Below are positions 53,821 to 61,191 of a stretch of DNA of 64,000 bases, piece by piece (position 1 is the stretch's first letter; each line of letters opens with the position of its first letter). The position numbers and the translations under genes are program-made. The stretch spans positions 311,507 through 375,506 of the forward strand of contig JAUHJS010000003.1 of NCBI GenBank assembly GCA_030412945.1, in the 5' to 3' direction. The notes beneath the pieces are model-generated. The model made no database searches. It had not been told where the DNA came from and was given only the letters and a program-made list of their open reading frames with translations. The DNA is from Shiella aurantiaca. Lineage in GTDB: Bacteria; Bacteroidota; Bacteroidia; Cytophagales; Cyclobacteriaceae.

Positions 53821-54330
53821 ATGTTTGTATTCGATAAAAATAAGGACTATCCTAAAGAAACCGAATCATTGGTGGTTATCCGTTTTCAGGATTGCGATCC
53901 GTTGCGCCACCTGAACAATGCTAAGTATTTTGACTATTTCTTCAATGCCCGCGAAGACCAAGTCCCCAAACTTTATGGGCTGCAAGTAACCGATTTTTAC
54001 AAAACTTACCATGCCGCCTGGGTAATCTATAACCACAATATTTCCTATCTCAAGCCAGCCGATATGGGCGAATGGGTGAAAATCAAATCGCGCTTGGTGT
54101 GGTTCAACCACAATACCATCGTGGTGGAATACGCCATGTATGACAAGGATGAAAGCCAACTTAAAACCCTGCTATGGAGTACGATGCGCTACATAGACAT
54201 CGAAAGTGGCCGCTCGACCGAGCACGAAGGCGAAGTGCTGGATTTTTTGCATGCTACCAAGTATCCGCTGCACGATTTTGAAAAGATAGATATTATGCAT
54301 AGAATCAAGCAAATTAAAGAACATCTGTAA
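53821..54330 (+). CDS. Acyl-CoA thioesterase, hotdog fold
   Basis: 169 residues with the 4HBT hotdog signature VIRFQDCDPLRHLNNAKYFD, where Asp and the HLNNAxYF helix form the active site of YbgC/FadM-like thioesterases. It would release acyl chains from CoA or ACP; chain specificity is open. The holin-like gene follows 3 nt after the stop, so the two are co-transcribed. Confidence 0.88.
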   Translation: MFVFDKNKDYPKETESLVVIRFQDCDPLRHLNNAKYFDYFFNAREDQVPKLYGLQVTDFYKTYHAAWVIYNHNISYLKPADMGEWVKIKSRLVWFNHNTIVVEYAMYDKDESQLKTLLWSTMRYIDIESGRSTEHEGEVLDFLHATKYPLHDFEKIDIMHRIKQIKEHL

Positions 54331-54333
54331 ATA

Positions 54334-54681
54334 ATGAATTTTCTTGTCCGCTTGCTTTTATCCACCTTGGCCGTAATGCTTACTTCGTATTTGCTACCGG
54401 GCGTGGAAGTGAAAGATTTTACAGCCGCTCTTATGCTGGCGGCCCTTTTGGCTTTGTTTAATGTTACCTTAAAGCCCATCCTTATACTATTGACCATTCC
54501 TATCACGTTTGTAACATTAGGTTTATTTTTGTTAGCTATTAATGCTTTTTTAATTTTACTGGCCGATTCGCTACTCGATGGTTTCATGGTGCGTGACTTC
54601 TGGTGGGCACTAGCTTTTAGCTTGATTCTCAGTATAGTTACCAATATCTTTGAAAGCATCAGCCGTAAGCGAGAAGAATGA
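54334..54681 (+). CDS. Phage-holin-like (holin family 4) membrane protein
   Basis: 115 residues with four hydrophobic helices and the segments LLPGVEVKDFTAALMLAALL, TLKPILILLTIPITFVTLGL and RDFWWALAFSLILSI. It matches the chromosomal 'phage holin family' (Mycobact_4-type) proteins found in many bacteria. Despite the name these are housekeeping membrane proteins and not evidence for a prophage. It follows the thioesterase gene by 3 nt. Confidence 0.87.
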   Translation: MNFLVRLLLSTLAVMLTSYLLPGVEVKDFTAALMLAALLALFNVTLKPILILLTIPITFVTLGLFLLAINAFLILLADSLLDGFMVRDFWWALAFSLILSIVTNIFESISRKREE

Positions 54682-54788
54682 TTTTTTTGTTGCATCTCTT
54701 GTGCTAAGCTTGTATATTCATTTCCTCGCTCATTCGTACGAAGGAGGCCGCCTAAATCAATCGTAATACTTTTAATTTCTTAAAACCT

Positions 54789-55352
54789 ATGCCTCACTCC
54801 AATCCGGGCTTTGATCCCACCCATATAGCCAAGCTAAAGGCACAATTAGCCAAATCAGGCAAACCGTATAGTCTTGTCGATTCGGAAGATAATGGACCCG
54901 AATATGTGAACTTTCACTTCATAGGCATGTATGAAGGAAAAGAGGTGATTTATGATGCCGTACTCTACACCCTTCGTCTGCATCATGAAAGCGAGATTTA
55001 TGAAATTGCCGAGCACAAAGCCGCGCAGCGTTTCCCTGAATTCCACAAGATACGGTATGAAGAAGACGAGAATGGCGATATTAAGGCTTTGGACGATTTG
55101 GATGAGGAAATTGGCCTGTTCATGACCGAGGTAATGATGGATTTGGAAGAAGAAGAGGCGGTGAAAGTACAAGAGTACCTAGAGCTTGACGATAGGGTGG
55201 AGTTTGGGGTAAGCCTGAATGCTGCCTTGAATGTAGACGAAATTACAGAGGGCGTAATCAACAAGTTTATCAAAGAATACAATGCCGACACCTTAGTGCT
55301 CGATACTACTTTGTATTCTTTTCAAAACGAAGACGAGGAAATGGAGTTATAA
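54789..55352 (+). CDS. Conserved hypothetical acidic protein
   Basis: 187 residues, soluble, strongly acidic (many Glu/Asp, for example LDDLDEEIGLFMTEVMMDLE). There is no signal or membrane helix. The mix of strands and helices and the ending FQNEDEEMEL look like a conserved Bacteroidota protein, but I recognise no family. It lies 4 nt before the HDAC-like gene and likely shares its transcript. Confidence 0.65.
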   Translation: MPHSNPGFDPTHIAKLKAQLAKSGKPYSLVDSEDNGPEYVNFHFIGMYEGKEVIYDAVLYTLRLHHESEIYEIAEHKAAQRFPEFHKIRYEEDENGDIKALDDLDEEIGLFMTEVMMDLEEEEAVKVQEYLELDDRVEFGVSLNAALNVDEITEGVINKFIKEYNADTLVLDTTLYSFQNEDEEMEL

Positions 55353-55356
55353 CTCT

Positions 55357-56262
55357 ATGTTGAAAATCGCCTGGGCACCTTGCTATAAGCATGCCCTTTT
55401 GCCCCCTGACCATCGCTTTCCAATGATAAAATACGAGCTGCTCCCCGAGCAGCTTTTGTATGAAGGTACCATTGGTGCCGATAATCTGTTTGAACCTCAG
55501 CCCATTGCCTTGCCTCATATCTTGCGCGTGCATAATGAAGCCTATTGGAAGGATTTGAAAGAAGGTACATTAGCCAAAGCCGCTATTCGTAAGATTGGTT
55601 TTCCACTGAGTCCGGAGTTGGTACACCGCGAGTGCACCATTATGCAAGGCACTTTACAATGTGCCGATTATGCTCTGCAATATGGGGTGGCCATGAATAT
55701 AGCCGGAGGTACGCACCATGCCTATGCCGATAGGGGCGAAGGATTTTGCTTACTCAATGACATTGCCATCGCGGCTCAGTATCTGTTAGCCAAAGGCAAA
55801 GCACAGAAAGTACTGGTGATTGATTTAGACGTACATCAAGGCAATGGCACGGCTTCCATCTTTCAGTATAATGAGGCCGTATTCACCTTTAGCATGCACG
55901 GGGCGCACAATTATCCCTTGCACAAAGAAAGTAGCGATTGGGATATCCCCTTGCCAGATGGTATTGGCGATGAAGCCTATTTGAGTTTGTTGGCAAGTGC
56001 CCTTCCTCAATTGTACGATAAGGTGCAGCCTGATTTTGTATTTTACCAATCGGGGGTAGATGTGCTGGCCAGCGATAAATTGGGCCGTTTGGGCTTGAGT
56101 CTGGAAGGTTGCAAGAAACGCGATGAGCTAGTCTTGCGCTGGTGCAAGCAGCATGGTTTGCCCGTGGTGGCCTCCATGGGAGGCGGGTATTCGCCCAAGA
56201 TAAGCGATATTATCGAAGCCCACGCCAATACCTTCCGCTTGGCGCAAGCAATTTTCTTCTAA
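55357..56262 (+). CDS. Histone-deacetylase-family (AcuC-like) deacetylase
   Basis: 301 residues of the arginase/deacetylase fold. Active-site residues are visible: GGTHHAYADRGEGFCLLND (two His), VIDLDVHQGNG (metal Asp and His), and the second metal/substrate part SMGGGYSP containing the conserved Tyr. Bacterial members deacetylate acetyl-polyamines, acetoin-related or protein lysines; the substrate is unknown. It follows the acidic hypothetical gene by 4 nt. Confidence 0.9.
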   Translation: MLKIAWAPCYKHALLPPDHRFPMIKYELLPEQLLYEGTIGADNLFEPQPIALPHILRVHNEAYWKDLKEGTLAKAAIRKIGFPLSPELVHRECTIMQGTLQCADYALQYGVAMNIAGGTHHAYADRGEGFCLLNDIAIAAQYLLAKGKAQKVLVIDLDVHQGNGTASIFQYNEAVFTFSMHGAHNYPLHKESSDWDIPLPDGIGDEAYLSLLASALPQLYDKVQPDFVFYQSGVDVLASDKLGRLGLSLEGCKKRDELVLRWCKQHGLPVVASMGGGYSPKISDIIEAHANTFRLAQAIFF

Positions 56263-56334
56263 GAAAATGATGACGGAACCCGCCTAATTCATTTCTTTCT
56301 TTATATTTGCCCAGAATTTTTAACGACAAATACT

Positions 56335-56934
56335 GTGAAAAACATCTCAACCGTACTCAATGCCGTATTACTAGTGGCCGTGGCCGTTTTGTATTATTTA
56401 CATTTTTCAAGCGCAAAACCTAGCGAGGTAGAAACCAACGCCAGCGCGAAAGCTTCTGATCTTGCTATTGCCTATATCAACTCTGATTCTTTATTGAGCA
56501 AGTATGATTTCTTTAAGCAAATCAGCGAGCAACTAGAGGCGAAAAGAACCAAATTAGAGGCTGAATATACCAACCGTGCGCAAGGTTTACAGACTGAAAT
56601 TGAGAACTTTCAGCGCAATGCCAATACCATGACCATCGGTCAGGCAAAAGCCGTAGAAGAAGATTTGATGAAAAAGCAACAAAACCTGATGCGTTACCAA
56701 GAATCTTTGGGTCAGGAGTTGATGGCCGAAGAAGCCAAATTGCAAAATGAATTGTATGACAAAGTAGCTGAGTATCTAGCCGAGTATGGTAAAGCCAATA
56801 ATCTTCAATTGGTATTAACCTACAGCAAAGGCAGCGGAGTGATTTTCGCTAACGATAGCCTAAATATTACCAATGAGGTATTAAAAGGACTCAATGAAAG
56901 CTTCGCTACCACACCGGCAAGCACTGAAAAATAA
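56335..56934 (+). CDS. OmpH/Skp-family periplasmic chaperone
   Basis: 199 residues from a GTG start (GTGAAAAACATC). An N-terminal membrane/signal helix (about 6-24) is followed by LAIAYINSDSLLSKYDFFKQ, a long coiled coil (about 65-150) and a short C-terminal strand region. This is the OmpH/Skp layout: a trimeric chaperone that holds outer-membrane proteins in the periplasm. A TATATTTG element at 56302-56309 may be the -7 box. A terminator follows directly. Confidence 0.88.
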   Translation: MKNISTVLNAVLLVAVAVLYYLHFSSAKPSEVETNASAKASDLAIAYINSDSLLSKYDFFKQISEQLEAKRTKLEAEYTNRAQGLQTEIENFQRNANTMTIGQAKAVEEDLMKKQQNLMRYQESLGQELMAEEAKLQNELYDKVAEYLAEYGKANNLQLVLTYSKGSGVIFANDSLNITNEVLKGLNESFATTPASTEK

Positions 56935-56940
56935 GAAACT

Positions 56941-56961
56941 AAACCCCGCTTAGCGGGGTTT
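56941..56961 (+). terminator. Terminator after the OmpH gene
   Basis: AAACCCCGC-TTA-GCGGGGTTT stem-loop followed by TT; it ends 8 nt before the menE start codon. Confidence 0.88.
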
Positions 56962-56969
56962 TTCGTTTT

Positions 56970-58055
56970 ATGGCGCTCTATTCACATCCCTCCGCTACAC
57001 TGCAAGTCCAAGGGCAAATCTGGGCCCTGCAAAAGCCCGAACAGGTACTTGCCATTCCTATTCCTGCGGGACTCAAAGAGTTTTTGCACCAATGGCTGAG
57101 CGGAGCTGCATCTTTTGTGGTGCACACCTCAGGCTCAACCGGAGCGCCTAAGCCTTTCACTATAAAGCGCAGCCAAATGGAGGCTAGTGCACAGGCCACC
57201 AACAGCTTTTTGGGCTTGGGAGAGGGCACCCGCTCTCTTATTGCCTTACCTACCGATTTTATTGGCGGTAAGATGATGATGGTTCGGGGTTTAATGGGCG
57301 GGCATACCATGAGGCTGGTGGAGCCGTCTCTTCAGCCGCTGAATGATAGCCTAGTACCTTTCGATTTTATTGCGCTTATTCCGGCTCAATTGCAGCAAAT
57401 TATTACCCAAAACAAAGGAAGCCACTTGGCTACTTGCCGCGCGATTTTGATTGGGGGAGGTGCCATGAGTGCAGAGCAAATCGAATTAGCCGAAACCCTT
57501 CAAGCGCCTGTATATGCCACTTATGGCATGACCGAAACCGTTTCGCATATCGCGCTGCGGAGAGTGAATGGTGCAGAGAAAAGCCCCTATTTTACGGCCT
57601 TTGAAGAGGTAGGCCTTAGGGTGGATGAAAGGAGTTGCTTGGCCATAAAGGCGGCTGTTACCGAAAATGAATGGATACAAACAAACGATGTGGTGGAGCT
57701 GATCGATAGCCATCGTTTTCAGTGGCTCGGCCGTGCCGATTTTGTGATTAATTCTGGGGGACTAAAACTGCACCCCGAGCAGTTGGAAGCCGCCTTGGCG
57801 CAGCAATTGCTAGCCCATGGTTTAGCGCTTGATTTCTTTTTCTATGGACTGCAAGATGCCACTTGGGGGCAAAAGTTAGCACTTTTTGTACGCAATGAAG
57901 GGCTAGGAGAGGAGACGAAACAGCGCATAGAAGAAATAGCCGCTTCTACCGGGGAACGAAAACAACAAGCCAAAACCATCGTTTATTGCACAGAGTGGAT
58001 TCTGACACCTACCGGAAAGGTCAATCGCTTAGAAACCGTAAAACGCAATGTATGA
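56970..58055 (+). CDS. menE: o-Succinylbenzoate-CoA ligase-like AMP-binding enzyme
   Basis: 361 residues, short for the family but complete. Adenylation motifs: VHTSGSTGAPKPFTIK (P-loop), ATYGMTETVSHIALR (motif A5), QWLGRADFVINSGGLKLHPE (A8), PTGKVNRLETV (A10 Lys). The compact size and the GxxxNSGGxKLHPE hinge match MenE, which activates o-succinylbenzoate in menaquinone synthesis. The presence of menF and menI 3-5 kb away supports this. Its stop codon overlaps the DUF2141 start (ATGA). Confidence 0.85.
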   Translation: MALYSHPSATLQVQGQIWALQKPEQVLAIPIPAGLKEFLHQWLSGAASFVVHTSGSTGAPKPFTIKRSQMEASAQATNSFLGLGEGTRSLIALPTDFIGGKMMMVRGLMGGHTMRLVEPSLQPLNDSLVPFDFIALIPAQLQQIITQNKGSHLATCRAILIGGGAMSAEQIELAETLQAPVYATYGMTETVSHIALRRVNGAEKSPYFTAFEEVGLRVDERSCLAIKAAVTENEWIQTNDVVELIDSHRFQWLGRADFVINSGGLKLHPEQLEAALAQQLLAHGLALDFFFYGLQDATWGQKLALFVRNEGLGEETKQRIEEIAASTGERKQQAKTIVYCTEWILTPTGKVNRLETVKRNV

Positions 58056-58483
58056 AAGCACTTGTTTTAGCACTTCTTTGGGTCTTGCCCAGCATTTTTC
58101 CTGCTGATAATGTTTCTTTAACGGTTACCATCACGGATATTCCTTCTTCCAAAGGGGTGATTCGCGTGGCCGTGTTCAATCAAGCCGATGGATTTCCCGA
58201 TGAGAATAAAAAAGCCTACCGCATACTTTCCTTTCCGGCCCAAAAAGGTAGCCTGAGTTTTACCCTCGATTCATTGACTTTGGGAGAAACCATTGCCATT
58301 TCCCTTTTGCAGGATGAGAATAAAAACGGCAAACTGGATACCAATATGCTAGGTGTACCGCAAGAACCCTATGGCACCAGCAATAATCCCTCACCTTGGC
58401 GCAAGCCTAGCTTTTACGAAGCCAAACTTACCGTGAAAAATAATGCCCCACCCGTAGTAATTGTGATGAAGGAATTGATGTAG
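58052..58483 (+). CDS. DUF2141 secreted protein
   Basis: 143 residues from MKALVLALLWVLPSIF, whose ATG overlaps the menE stop by 4 bp; a longer reading from 57986 would lie inside menE. A signal peptide precedes a DUF2141 domain: VTITDIPSSKGVIRVAVFNQ, LLQDENKNGKLDTNMLGVP and EPYGTSNNPS. The protein is secreted or periplasmic with a beta-sandwich-like fold; function is unknown. Confidence 0.87.
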   Translation: MKALVLALLWVLPSIFPADNVSLTVTITDIPSSKGVIRVAVFNQADGFPDENKKAYRILSFPAQKGSLSFTLDSLTLGETIAISLLQDENKNGKLDTNMLGVPQEPYGTSNNPSPWRKPSFYEAKLTVKNNAPPVVIVMKELM

Positions 58484-58486
58484 GGA

Positions 58487-58532
58487 CTATTCGACATTTG
58501 CAATGTCGAATCCGTATCCTAGGGTTTGTAAC
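58487..58532 (+). repeat. Palindromic repeat type A, copy 1
   Basis: CTATTCGACATTTGCAATG leads a hairpin (ATTCGACATT/AATGTCGAAT, loop TGC) with tail TCCGTATCCTAGGGTTTGTAAC to the last base. Two more copies follow at 59217 and 59984. Confidence 0.9.
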
Positions 58533-58537
58533 TACCA

Positions 58538-58563
58538 CTAGCGCGCGTTTGCAACGCGTGCTA
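58538..58563 (-). repeat. REP-like palindrome type B, copy 1 (inverted)
   Basis: CTAGCGCGCGTTTGCAACGC with the rest to GTGCTA is the exact reverse complement of the type B copies after the transposase, so the transposase gene is bracketed by inverted type B palindromes. Confidence 0.9.
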
Positions 58564-58603
58564 AGCTATATGGATATTATTCGTTTTTCTTCTATATTCC
58601 ACC

Positions 58604-59149
58604 ATGTCAGAGAAATATAAATTTGTGGATGGCGAGGGGATTTACCATGTTACTTTAACCATAGTACATTGGATAGATTTATTCACTAGGAAGGAATATG
58701 TATTTGATGTTTTAGAATCGTTGAGGTTCTGTCAAGCAAACAAAGGACTAAAAATACATGCTTGGGTAATTATGCCCAGTCATTTGCATATGATAGTAAG
58801 CAGTAGAGACGTGCCATTGTCTGATATCATGCGGGATTTTAAGAAGTATACAAACAAGAAAATCATCGAAAGCATACAATCTACCAATGAAAGTCGCAAA
58901 AAATGGTTGTTAAATGCATTTTCCAAAGCGGCTTTACCACTGAAAAGAATCAATGGCTTCAAGGTGTGGATGGATGGCAATCACCCCATTTTGCTCGACA
59001 ATAATTTTATGATGGAGCAGCGTGTAAACTATATTCATAACAATCCGGTAGAGGCTGGAATGGTGATGGAATCCTATCATTATACATTCAGTTCAGCTGT
59101 GGATTATGCTGGACAAAAGGGGCTATTAGGAATTGATTTTATTGAGTAA
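58604..59149 (+). CDS. REP-associated tyrosine transposase (RAYT), complete
   Basis: 181 residues of the Y1/IS200-like HUH family. The metal motif is HLH (His60, His62 in IMPSHLHMIV), and the catalytic Tyr82 lies in DFKKYTNKK. The C-terminal half (NYIHNNPVEAGMV) is typical of RAYTs. RAYTs are single-copy, domesticated transposases that mobilise REP palindromes. Here palindromes flank the gene as inverted pairs, and others sit nearby, as in known RAYT/BIME loci. It is probably functional, since both motifs are intact. Confidence 0.92.
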   Translation: MSEKYKFVDGEGIYHVTLTIVHWIDLFTRKEYVFDVLESLRFCQANKGLKIHAWVIMPSHLHMIVSSRDVPLSDIMRDFKKYTNKKIIESIQSTNESRKKWLLNAFSKAALPLKRINGFKVWMDGNHPILLDNNFMMEQRVNYIHNNPVEAGMVMESYHYTFSSAVDYAGQKGLLGIDFIE

Positions 59150-59161
59150 TTTGGGAAGAAT

Positions 59162-59186
59162 TAGCACGCGTTGCAAACGCGCGCTA
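59162..59186 (+). repeat. REP-like palindrome type B, copy 2
   Basis: TAGCACGCGTTGCAAACGCG continuing to CGCTA; 12 nt after the RAYT stop. A GCGCGTTTGCAACGC-type hairpin. Confidence 0.9.
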
Positions 59187-59216
59187 GATAGGATTGGCTT
59201 TTTGACCTTCACTTAG

Positions 59217-59262
59217 CTATTCGGCATTTGTAATGTCGAATCCGTATCGTAGGGTTTGTAAC
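59217..59262 (+). repeat. Palindromic repeat type A, copy 2
   Basis: Same layout as copy 1 with ATTCGGCATT/AATGTCGAAT (one compensating-free mismatch) and tail CCGTATCGTAGGGTTTGTAA. Confidence 0.88.
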
Positions 59263-59278
59263 CCGATTTGTAAACAAA

Positions 59279-59302
59279 AGCACGCGTTGCAAACGCGCGC
59301 TA
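59279..59302 (+). repeat. REP-like palindrome type B, copy 3
   Basis: AGCACGCGTTGCAAACGCGC ending in GCTA, directly after type A copy 2, 57 nt ahead of the truncated RAYT. Confidence 0.88.
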
Positions 59303-59358
59303 GATAGAGTCTCGCCCTCGCACTATACCCAGTTCGGAAGACTTGCGCTAGTTGGGGG

Positions 59359-59790
59359 TCGTTGATGTTCTGTCAAGCAAACAATGGACTAAAAATCCAT
59401 GCTTGGGTAATTATGCCTAGTCATTTGCATATGATAGTAAGCAGTAGAGAAGTGCCATTGTCTGATATCATGCGTGATTTTAAGAAGTATACAAACAAGA
59501 AAATCATCGAAAGCACACAATTTATCAATGAAAGTCGCAGGGAATGGTTGCTAAATGCATTTTCCAAAGCGGCTTTACCGTTAAAAAGAATCAATGGTTT
59601 TAAGGTGTGGATGGATGGCAATCACCCCATTTTGCTCGACAATAATTTTATGATGGAGCAGCGTGTAAACTATATTCATAACAATCCGGTAGAGGCTGGA
59701 ATGGTGATGGAATCCTATCATTATACATTCAGTTCAGCTGTGGATTATGCTGGACAAAAGGGGCTATTAAGAATTGATTTTATTGAGTAA
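59359..59790 (+). pseudogene. 5'-truncated second copy of the RAYT
   Basis: Homology to the full-length RAYT begins at TCGTTGATGTTCTGTCAAGC, equivalent to codon ~38 of the intact gene. From there the copy is nearly identical to the stop and into the downstream palindrome. The first 40 residues are missing. The HLH motif and Tyr are kept (142 residues from a TTG/ATG start), so it might be expressed, but without the N-terminal strand it is most likely inactive. This is a partial duplication. Confidence 0.9.
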
Positions 59791-59802
59791 TTTGAGATGA
59801 AT

Positions 59803-59827
59803 TAGCACGCGTTGCAAACGCGCGCTA
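59803..59827 (+). repeat. REP-like palindrome type B, copy 4
   Basis: Same sequence as copy 2, 12 nt after the stop of the truncated RAYT, so the duplicated block includes it. Confidence 0.9.
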
Positions 59828-59983
59828 GGTAGGAACATCAGTTGGGTGTTTCTTCCTGTTATTCTTTATGGAGGAACTTCATTTGTTTTGCATAGTAATT
59901 CATTGAATAGCATAGACAATGTTATTGTAGAAGAGTATAAAGTTCGAGAGGGAAATTGATTAGAATTTTACTATTCGACCTCG

Positions 59984-60029
59984 CTATTCGACATTTGCAA
60001 TGTCGAATCCGTATCCTAGGGTTTGTAAC
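59984..60029 (+). repeat. Palindromic repeat type A, copy 3
   Basis: Identical in the hairpin and tail to copy 1. A partial CTATTCGACC copy precedes it at 59971-59980. Confidence 0.9.
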
Positions 60030-60046
60030 TCCTAATATAAAATAAA

Positions 60047-60070
60047 AGCACGCGTTGCAAGCGCGCGCTA
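60047..60070 (+). repeat. REP-like palindrome type B, copy 5
   Basis: AGCACGCGTTGCAAGCGCGC ending in GCTA; one base differs from the other copies. It borders the repressor gene. Confidence 0.88.
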
Positions 60071-60076
60071 GATTTA

Positions 60077-60841
60077 TCACCTTTCCGCTATCCGAATCAC
60101 ATATTTGTGTATGGATTTAAGCATTTCTGATAGGCTTTCCAGTGTAATATTGCTTTCCGTAGGATTAGGGAACTCCATACTGATAAAGGCCTTGGCTTCC
60201 CATATTTCTAAAATTTGGTGGGGTTCAATCTCGTAAGGACTGAATAAGGAGTTATCAGATACCAAAAACAGTTTTCCCTTTTCATCTAAGTAATTAAACA
60301 CCCGCTTATACACCACTCCTTCATCGGAAGTGACCAATACATAGGTGCGTCCATTCTTAATATCGCGCAGCTGCTCCACGTATTGCCCCACAATGATGGT
60401 TCCCGAAACCAAAGGCAGCATGGAGTCTCCTTTGATTTCAAATGCCCGGTAGGTGCCCGTTGGCAAGTGTGGCAAATTGAATTTGGGCATTTCCTGAATG
60501 TATTCAGGGTCGGCATAGCCATTAAGGTATCCGGCTGAGGCCTTTTGGGGGATCAGTTCAATGTTTTCCCTTTCCTCTTTATCCACCGTTATGGCCAATA
60601 CCTTGGTATCCGTCCCACTTTTGAGTCCGGTTCGCTCCAGGTTTTTGTGCAAAAGCTGATCGACTGTAATACGGAAAATTCCGGCCAGCTTAGAGAGTAA
60701 AGCAAGAGGCGGATCGGCACGGCCTTCTTCATACGCGCCAATGGACGGGCGTTTAATGCCTAACATTTCGGCCATTTGCTCTTGCGTATAGCCCTTGAGT
60801 TTTCGGAGGTATTTGAAGTTTTGACTTAAGTAATTCATCAC
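60077..60841 (-). CDS. CI/LexA-type repressor (XRE HTH plus S24 peptidase)
   Basis: 254 residues. An XRE helix-turn-helix (about 17-36, TQEQMAEMLGIKRPSIGAYE) is followed by an S24 peptidase domain with catalytic Ser140 (KGDSMLP) and Lys179 (VVYKRV). A likely cleavage Ala103-Gly104 bond (KASAGYLNG) lies before the catalytic domain. So the protein is fit for RecA-stimulated self-cleavage, as in phage CI or LexA. It overlaps the upstream 96-residue gene by 4 bp. A perfect palindrome in the promoter spacer ahead of that gene is the likely operator. No prophage genes are visible. Confidence 0.9.
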   Translation of the reverse strand: MMNYLSQNFKYLRKLKGYTQEQMAEMLGIKRPSIGAYEEGRADPPLALLSKLAGIFRITVDQLLHKNLERTGLKSGTDTKVLAITVDKEERENIELIPQKASAGYLNGYADPEYIQEMPKFNLPHLPTGTYRAFEIKGDSMLPLVSGTIIVGQYVEQLRDIKNGRTYVLVTSDEGVVYKRVFNYLDEKGKLFLVSDNSLFSPYEIEPHQILEIWEAKAFISMEFPNPTESNITLESLSEMLKSIHKYVIRIAER

Positions 60842-61128
60842 AAATCAAAGATAAGTATATCTTTCCCATATTGTTTGCTTCTACCGAGTTCGAAGAGGTG
60901 GCGGTGAAAATACCCATCGGCACCCCGCATGCGTAGCAAGCGCTTTCGTATGCGTATCACCACCTCGCGCACGGTTTCGTTGGCCTCGGCCAAGGTGTAG
61001 CCATACAGCTCGGGCTTATGCTCGCGCAGGAGGTAAAACTTAATTTGGCATTTCCCTGAGCTTAGTTTTTTACTTTGGATTCTCAATTGGCCCAGGCGCT
61101 CATCAAATAGTAAGGCATCCGCATCCAT
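60838..61128 (-). CDS. Small hypothetical protein co-transcribed with the S24 repressor
   Basis: 96 residues, basic, no membrane segment (REVVIRIRKRLLRMRGADGY in the centre, ending GRSKQYGKDILIFDL). I recognise no family. Its stop overlaps the repressor start by 4 bp and it comes first in the operon, so it is probably made in similar amounts and may act with the repressor. The promoter and palindrome just upstream would control both. Confidence 0.6.
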   Translation of the reverse strand: MDADALLFDERLGQLRIQSKKLSSGKCQIKFYLLREHKPELYGYTLAEANETVREVVIRIRKRLLRMRGADGYFHRHLFELGRSKQYGKDILIFDL

Positions 61129-61144
61129 ACATTTCTAATTTTCA

Positions 61145-61175
61145 GAAATGTACCAATAGCTAATATTATTAGCAA
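61145..61175 (-). promoter_or_regulatory. Promoter with palindromic operator in the spacer
   Basis: On the minus strand TTG (at 61175-61173) and TACATTTC (61152-61145, one mismatch from TAnnTTTG) are 20 nt apart. Between them lies the perfect 15-nt palindrome GCTAATATTATTAGC (61159-61173). A repressor bound there would block RNA polymerase. Confidence 0.65.
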
Positions 61176-61191
61176 GTATTAACTAAATAAA

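Noticed and set aside
54334-54681. Prophage signal from a holin-like protein
   Set aside because: This holin family is a common chromosomal housekeeping protein and there are no capsid, tail, integrase or lysin genes nearby.
58487-60070. CRISPR array in the repeat-rich stretch
   Set aside because: Copies are irregularly spaced palindromes without uniform spacers, and they go with a RAYT; no cas genes.
60077-61128. Prophage immunity region from the CI-like repressor
   Set aside because: No Cro, integrase, replication or structural phage genes lie on either side; flanks are RAYT repeats and menF.
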